From Zea mays (lineage: Eukaryota; Streptophyta; Magnoliopsida; Poales; Poaceae), in assembly GCF_902167145.1 (NCBI RefSeq), contig NC_050097.1, forward strand, positions 43,074,095-43,138,094: a stretch of 64,000 bases of DNA, given 5' to 3'. Made by a program: the position numbers and the translations under genes. The notes under the pieces are model-generated. The model ran no database searches. It was not told the origin of the DNA and saw nothing but the letters and a program-made list of their open reading frames with translations. Every line of letters starts with the position of its first letter. Within the stretch, counting starts at the first letter, position 1. This document shows positions 58,255 to 64,000 of the stretch, piece by piece.

Positions 58255-59492
58255 TGAGAGCACCTAGAGGGGGGGGGTGAATAGGTGATCCTGTGAAAAC
58301 TTAAACTTATAGCCACAAAAACTTGTTAAGTGTTAGCACAATAATTGTCAAGTGGCTAGAGAGGAGTCTCAACAAAACACAATACCACAAGAGATCAAAC
58401 ACAGAGATGACACAGTGATTTATCCCGTGGTTCGGCCAAGACCAACGCTTGCCTACTCCACGTTGTGGCGTCCCAACGGACGAGGGTTGCAATCAACCCC
58501 TCTCAAGCGGTCCAAAGACCAACTTGAATACCACGGTGTTTTGCTTTGCCTTTCAATATCCCGTTTGCGAGGAATCTCCACAACTTGGAGCCTCTCGCCC
58601 TTACACTTAAGATTCACAAAGAAATACGGAGTAAGGAAGAAACTAGCAACGCACACAAGACTCAAAGTCAGAGCAACAGCACGCACACAAGTCGCAACAA
58701 GAGCTCGCAACACAACTCAATGAGTTCACAACTCAACAAGAGCTCTAGATGCTATCACAATGAACCAAATGCGTGGAATCGATGTCTTGGTGCTTAAGAA
58801 TGTTGTAGGAATGCTTGGTGTGCTCCTCCATGTGCCTAGGGGTCCCTTTTATAGCCCCAAGGCAGCTAGGAGCCGTTGAGAGCAATCCAGGAAGGCTGAT
58901 CTTGCCTTCTGTCATCGGGCGCACCGGACAGTCCGGTGCACACCGGACACTGTCCGGTGCCCGATCTCCTTCCTTAAACAGCGCAGCCGACCGTTGCAGA
59001 TCTGGGAGCCGTTGGCGCACCGGACATGTCCGGTGCACACCGGACAGTCCGGTGCCCCCTTCCGACCGTTGGCTCGGCCACGTGTCGCGCGCAGATTCCG
59101 CGGCCGACCGTTGGCCCGGCCGACCGTTGGCTCACCGGACAGTCCGGTGCACACCGGACAGTCCGGTGAATTTTAGCCGTACGCCGTCGGCAAATTCCCG
59201 AGAGCGGCCACTTCGCTCGAGGCAACCTGGCGCACCGGACAGTCCGGTGCCCCAGACCGAAACAGCCTCTTGGCTGTACACAGCCAACTCTCCTCTTTTC
59301 TTCTTCTTCCTGTTTCTGATACTTAGACAAGTATATTAGTACACAAAACCAATGTACTAAGACATAGAAACATACCTTTGCTCTTGATTTGCACTTTGTC
59401 CATTCATGGGCATAGATTCACATTTAAGCACTTGTGTTGGCACTTAATCACCAAAATACTTAGAAATGGCCCAAGGGCACATTTCCCTTTCA
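58255..59492 (-). mobile_element. element F 3' LTR
   Basis: 1238 bp. On the sense strand TGAAAGGG (59492) to GCTCTCA (58255). Palindrome cluster about 58919-59260; TATA box in sense orientation near 58850. Confidence 0.92.
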
Positions 59493-60282
59493 ATCTCCCC
59501 CTTTTTGGTGATTTATGCCAACACAACTTCAAGCAACTAGAACAAGTGCAATATCACTTCAAAATAAAAACTCAAATTTATTTTGATTCAATTTGGCATA
59601 TATGGATCATCCTTTGCCACCACTTGGTTTGTTTTTGCAAATCAAACACAAAATCCTATCTCTAAGTCAAATCCACTTGTAGAGACATAAAGAGAGGTTT
59701 TCCAAAGAAAATTGATTCAAGATTCCAAAAACTCCCCCTTTTTCCCATAATCAACACTTCTCCCCACAAGAGGCCAACTTTTGACAAAAGAGACAATGCA
59801 AGAGTTTTGACAAACCAAGAGCTCTATCCTACTGTTTTCAAAGTTTCTCAAGTGGTAGCTGATCCATTTATTGCTTTGGCCTTTATTTTCTCCCCCTTTG
59901 GCATCAAGCACCAAAACGGGATCAATCTTGGCCCTTTAACCCCATTGCCTCACCAAAATTTTCAATTAAGAGCAAATAGACAATAAGAGTCTAAAGATGA
60001 ACTTGGAATAAGTTACCCTCTCATCGGAGTGCAATGGAAGTCTTTCATGGTCCAAGTCCACCTTTTTCCCTTTCAATCCATCTTCGAGACTAAATCATCA
60101 AACTCAAGCATATGGTTAGTCTTCAAAGGGTCAAGTTGTAACATATCTCCCCCTAAACATGTGCATCACTTTGCAACGGACTTGTGAGGTCCAGGGAGTG
60201 TTTGTACAACTTGAGCACCATAATAAGCAACAAAATGCAAAAAGGAACATGATCAAAAGCATAAACACATGTATGCTACATT
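59493..60282 (-). other. element F 3' non-coding region and PPT
   Basis: CTCCCCCT recurs at about 59496, 59733, 59891 and 60148, equivalent to the repeated AGGGGGAG motif; the one at 59496 abuts the LTR. No gene. Confidence 0.75.
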
Positions 60283-63200
60283 TCAATCCAAGTTCCGCGA
60301 ATCTAAGACATTTAGCTCACTACGCAGCCTGCAAAAGGTCTTCTCATCTAGAGGCTTGGTAAAGATATCGGCTAGCTGGTTCTCGGTGCTAACATGAAAC
60401 ACTTCGATATCTCCCTTTTGCTGGTGGTCTCTCAAAAAGTGATGCCGGATGTCTATGTGCTTTGTGCGGCTGTGCTCAACAGGATTTTCCGCCATGCGGA
60501 TAGCACTCTCATTGTCACATAGGAGTGGGACTTTGCTCAGATTGTAGCCAAAGTCCCGGAGGGTTTGCCTCATCCAAAGTAGTTGCGCGCAACACTGTCC
60601 TGCGGCAACGTACTCGGCCTCAGCGGTGGATAGGGCAACAGAAGTTTGTTTCTTAGAGTTCCATGACACAAGGGACCTTCCTAAGAATTGGCACGTCCCT
60701 GATGTACTCTTCCTATCGACCTTACATCCAGCATAGTCGGAGTCTGAGTATCCAACCAAGTCAAAGGTAGACCGAGCCCGAAGCAAGGCGTAGCAACCAA
60801 ATATCTAAGAATTCGCTTCACCGCCACTAAGTGACACTCCTTAGGATCGGATTGAAATCTAGCACACATGCATACGCTAAGCATAATATCCGGTCTACTA
60901 GCACATAAATAAAGTAAAGACCCTATCATTGACCGGTATGCTTTTTGATCAACAGACTTACCTCCTTTGTTGAGGTCGGTGTGTCCGTCGGTCCCCATCG
61001 GAGTCTTTGCGGGCTTGGCGTCCTTCATCCCAAACCGCTTTAGCAGATCTTGCGTGTACTTCGTTTGGGAGATGAAGGTGCCGTCCTTGAGTTGCTTCAC
61101 TTGAAACCCAAGGAAGTAGTTCAACTCGCCCATCATCGACATTTCGAATTTCTGCGTCATCACCCTGCTAAACTCTTCACAAGACTTTTGGTTAGTAGAA
61201 CCAAATATTATGTCATCGACATAAATTTGGCACACAAACAAATCACCATCACATGTCTTAGTGAACAGAGTTGGATCGGCTTTCCCAACCTTGAAAGCAT
61301 TAGCAAGTAAAAAGTCTCTAAGGCATTCATACCATGCTCTTGGGGCTTGCTTAAGTCCATAGAGAGCCTTAGAGAGCTTACACACGTGGTCGGGGTACCG
61401 TTCATCCTCGAAGCCAGGGGGTTGCTCCACGTACACCTCCTCCTTGATTGGCCCGTTGAGGAAAGCGCTCTTCACATCCATTTGGAACAACCTGAAAGAA
61501 TGGTGAGCGGCATATGCTAGCAAGATACGAATTGATTCTAGCCTAGCCACAGGAGCAAATGTCTCCTCAAAGTCCAAACCTGCGACTTGGGCATACCCTT
61601 TTGCCACAAGTCGAGCCTTGTTCCTCGTCACCACCCCGTGCTCGTCCTGTTTGTTGCGGAACACCCACTTGGTTCCCACAACATTTTGCTTCGGACGAGG
61701 CACCAGTGTCCAAACTTCATTGCGCTTGAAGTTGTTGAGCTCCTCCTGCATGGCCAACACCCAGTCCGGATCTAGCAAGGCCTCCTCTACCCTGAAAGGC
61801 TCAATAGAAGAGACAAAGGAGTAATGCTCACAAAAATTAACTAATCGAGATCGAATAGTTACTCCCTTGCTAATGTCACCCAAAATTTGGTCGATGGGAT
61901 GATCCCTTTGAATCATCGCTCGAACTTGGGTTGGAGGTGCCGGTTGCGCTTCTTCCTCCAACACATGATTATCTTGTGCTCCCCCTTGATCACATGCCTC
62001 CTTTTGATGAACCTGTTCATCGTCTTGAGTTGGGGGATACACCGTTGTTGAGGAAGAAGGTTGATCTCGTTCATCTTGTTCCTGTGGCCGCACTTCTCCA
62101 ATCACCATGGTTCGTATAGCGGCCGTCGGAACATCTTCTTCATCTACATCATCACAATCAACAACTTGCTCTCTCGGAGAGCCATTAGTCTCATCAAATA
62201 CAACGTCGCTAGAGACTTCAACCAAACCCGATGATTTGTTGAAGACTCTATACGCCTTTGTATTTGAGTCATAACCTAACAAAAACCCTTCTACAGCTTT
62301 GGGAGCAAACTTAGAATTTCTACCCTTCTTTACTAGAATGTAGCACTTGCTCCCAAATACACGAAAGTAAGATACATTGGGTTAGTAGCTCATACGAAGT
62401 CTTCTTGAGGAGGCGATGAAGGTAGACCCTGTTGATGGCGTGGCAAGCCGTGTTCACGGCTTCCGACCAGAAACACTCGGGGGTCTTGAATTCTCCAAGC
62501 ATCGTCCTCGCCATATCGATTAGCGTCCTGTTCTTCCTCTCTACCACACCATTTTGCTGTGGTGTGTAGGGAGCGGAGAACTTGTGCTTGATCCCTTCCT
62601 CCTCAAGGAACTCCTCCACTTGAAGATTCTTGAACTCGGACCCGTTGTCGCTCCTTATCTTCTTCACCTTGAGCTCAAACTCATTTTGAGCTCTCCTTAG
62701 GAAGCGCTTGAGGGTCCCTTGGGTTTCAGACTTATCCTGCAAAAAGAACACCCAAGTGAAGCGGGAAAAGTCATCAACGATAACTAGACCATACTTACTT
62801 CCTCCTATGCTCAGATAGGCGACGGGTCCGAAGAGGTCCATATGTAGCAGCTCCAGGGGTCTTGATGTTGTCATCACATTTTTGGTGTGATGAGAGCCTC
62901 CCACCTGTTTCCCTGCTTGACAAGCTGCACAAGGTCTATCTTTTTCGAAATGAACATTGGTTAGACCTATCACGTGTTCTCCCTTTAGAAGCTTGTGGAG
63001 ATTCTTCATCCCCACATGTGCTAAGCGGCGATGCCACATCCAGCCCATGCAAGTCTTAGCCATTAAGCATGCATCTAGACCGGCCTCTTCTTTTGTAAAA
63101 TCAACTAAGTAAAGCTTGCCGTCTAGAATACCCTTGAAAGCTAGTGAACCATCACATCTTCTAAAGACAGACACATCTATATTTGTAAACAAACAGTTAT

Positions 63201-63465
63201 ATCCCATATTGCATAATTGACTAACAGATAACAAATTATATCCAAGAGACTCTACTAAAAACACATTAGAGATAGAGTGCTCATTGGAAATTGCAATTTT
63301 ACCTAACCCTTTTACCTTGCCTTGATTCCCATCACCGAATATAATTGAATCTTGGGAATCCTTATTCTTGACGTAGGAGGTGAACATCTTCTTCTTCCCC
63401 GTCATATGGTTTGTGCATTCGCTGTCGATAATCCAGCTTGAACCCCCGGATGCATAAACCTGCAA
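60283..63465 (-). pseudogene. pol: element F Pol, protease mutation and two frameshifting deletions
   Basis: Reads from 63465 down to the stop at 60283. The protease active site is DSE instead of DSG (GAA at 63420-63418). The integrase is complete through its catalytic Glu to about 62390, where an 11-bp deletion between AACC repeats shifts the frame. RT, with intact YVDD near 61220, runs on until a 13-bp deletion near 60775 that shifts RNase H. No nonsense substitution was noticed. Otherwise it is very similar to B Pol. Confidence 0.9.
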
Positions 63466-63472
63466 GGCAAAT

Positions 63473-64000
63473 TTAGGCTTGGGTCTTAGGTACCCAACTC
63501 ATGTTGGGTCCTGCAAGGTTAGCACAAATATCCTTAGGGACCCAAATGCAAGTTTTATCACCCTTGCATTTTGCCCCTAATTTCCTAGCAATCACCTTTC
63601 TATCCTTTCTACAAATTGCAAAGGAAGCATTCAAAGCATGATATATTGTAGAAGGTTCATTTACTTTCCTAGGAACATTAACAACATTTCTCCTAGGCAT
63701 ATTATGAACAGCATTTCTCCTACCAACATTTCTATCATGCACATAAGAAGAGCTAGAAGCAACCATGGCATGAGAATCAAAGGCATTATATGCATTACAA
63801 CTCCTATAAGCATTTCTAGGTTGTCTTCTATCATAGTACATAAATGCATGGTTCTTTTGCACACTACTAGCCATAGGGGCCTTCCCTTTCTCCTTGGCGG
63901 AGATGGGAGCCTTATGGCTTGTCAAGTTCTTGGCTTCCCTTCTGTAGCCAAGTCCATCCTTAATTGAGGGATGTCTACCAATCGTATAGGCATCCCTTGC
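63473..64000 (-). CDS. gag: element F Gag, C-terminal part (runs off the window)
   Basis: Open on the - strand from the window edge (codon GCA at 64000) to TAA at 63475-63473, 175 codons. It corresponds to the basic C-terminal region of B Gag downstream of the coiled coil, ending SWVPKTQA. The start, gag domain and zinc knuckle are outside the window. No stop interrupts it. Confidence 0.88.
   Translation of the reverse strand, partial: ARDAYTIGRHPSIKDGLGYRREAKNLTSHKAPISAKEKGKAPMASSVQKNHAFMYYDRRQPRNAYRSCNAYNAFDSHAMVASSSSYVHDRNVGRRNAVHNMPRRNVVNVPRKVNEPSTIYHALNASFAICRKDRKVIARKLGAKCKGDKTCIWVPKDICANLAGPNMSWVPKTQA

Larger units (their letters stand above)
7857..64000 (+). mobile_element. element C: Tat/Retand-like Gypsy retrotransposon, host of all other insertions
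   Basis: The 5' LTR starts TGTCGG at 7857 and ends CCGACA at 28388. Gag, protease, RT, RNase H, a second RNase H and integrase follow, then a long 3' region with an antisense ORF. Own sequence: 7857-8934, 28172-32577 and 41601-45037. The rest is nested Sireviruses A, D and E. A second RNase H between RNase H and integrase, with an antisense ORF 3' of pol, fits the Tat lineage. The 3' LTR is beyond the window. Many stops and frameshifts show it is dead. Confidence 0.85.
58255..64000 (-). mobile_element. element F: Sirevirus-type Copia retrotransposon, minus orientation, nested in E gag (partial)
   Basis: 3' LTR at 58255-59492, 3' region, pol (63465 to 60283) and part of gag (to the window edge). 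It belongs to the A/B subfamily by gag, pol and LTR sequence. The left target site would be GTTGG (58250-58254); the right end is not in the window. Confidence 0.9.

Overview
The window is plant nuclear DNA from a large-genome grass, most probably maize (Zea mays). Two intron-containing plant genes lie at the left end. The remaining 56 kb is a nest of LTR retrotransposons whose LTRs carry the CACCGGAC/GTCCGGTG palindromes typical of grass Sireviruses (the maize Opie/Ji group). The species call rests on this element content and on the 14-3-3 protein, not on a database match.

Left end (1-7856): the last coding exon of a dynein light chain type gene (+ strand, 653-814) and a complete five-exon 14-3-3 (GF14) gene on the - strand (CDS 5687 to 3193, 261 aa). 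Around them are three copies of one Stowaway-like MITE, a GC-rich 5' region for the 14-3-3 gene and a 490-bp foldback element.

From 7857 to the window edge everything sits inside one Gypsy element, here called C (Tat/Retand-like: second RNase H, integrase, antisense 3' ORF). Its own sequence survives as 7857-8934, 28172-32577 and 41601-45037. Three Sireviruses interrupt it. A (8935-28166, TSD ACAAC) is in its 5' LTR. D (32578-41595, TSD ATCCG) is in its second RNase H. E (from 45038, minus orientation) is in its antisense ORF.

These are themselves interrupted. A carries Sirevirus B (9617-18554, TSD AGGGA) in its 5' LTR and a 759-bp hAT-type DNA element (23032-23790, 8-bp TSD) in its integrase. 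E carries Gypsy element G (47681-55514, TSD ATCCC) in its RNase H and Sirevirus F (from 58255, minus orientation, running off the window) at the end of gag.

No retrotransposon here looks autonomous. B is closest, with one in-frame stop in pol. A has an early stop plus the hAT insertion. D and E carry many stops and frameshifts. F has lost the protease glycine and has two small deletions. G lacks most of pol. C has about a dozen pol stops, ten of them TAG codons at positions where the family context suggests CAG.

The most unusual observations are: a triplicated R-U5 segment explained by one unequal crossover between nested LTRs; an extra ORF upstream of gag in G with a dsRNA-binding-like outline; a possible spliced micro-gene inside G's 3.6-kb LTR; the antisense coiled-coil ORF of C; and the TAG-dominated decay of C.
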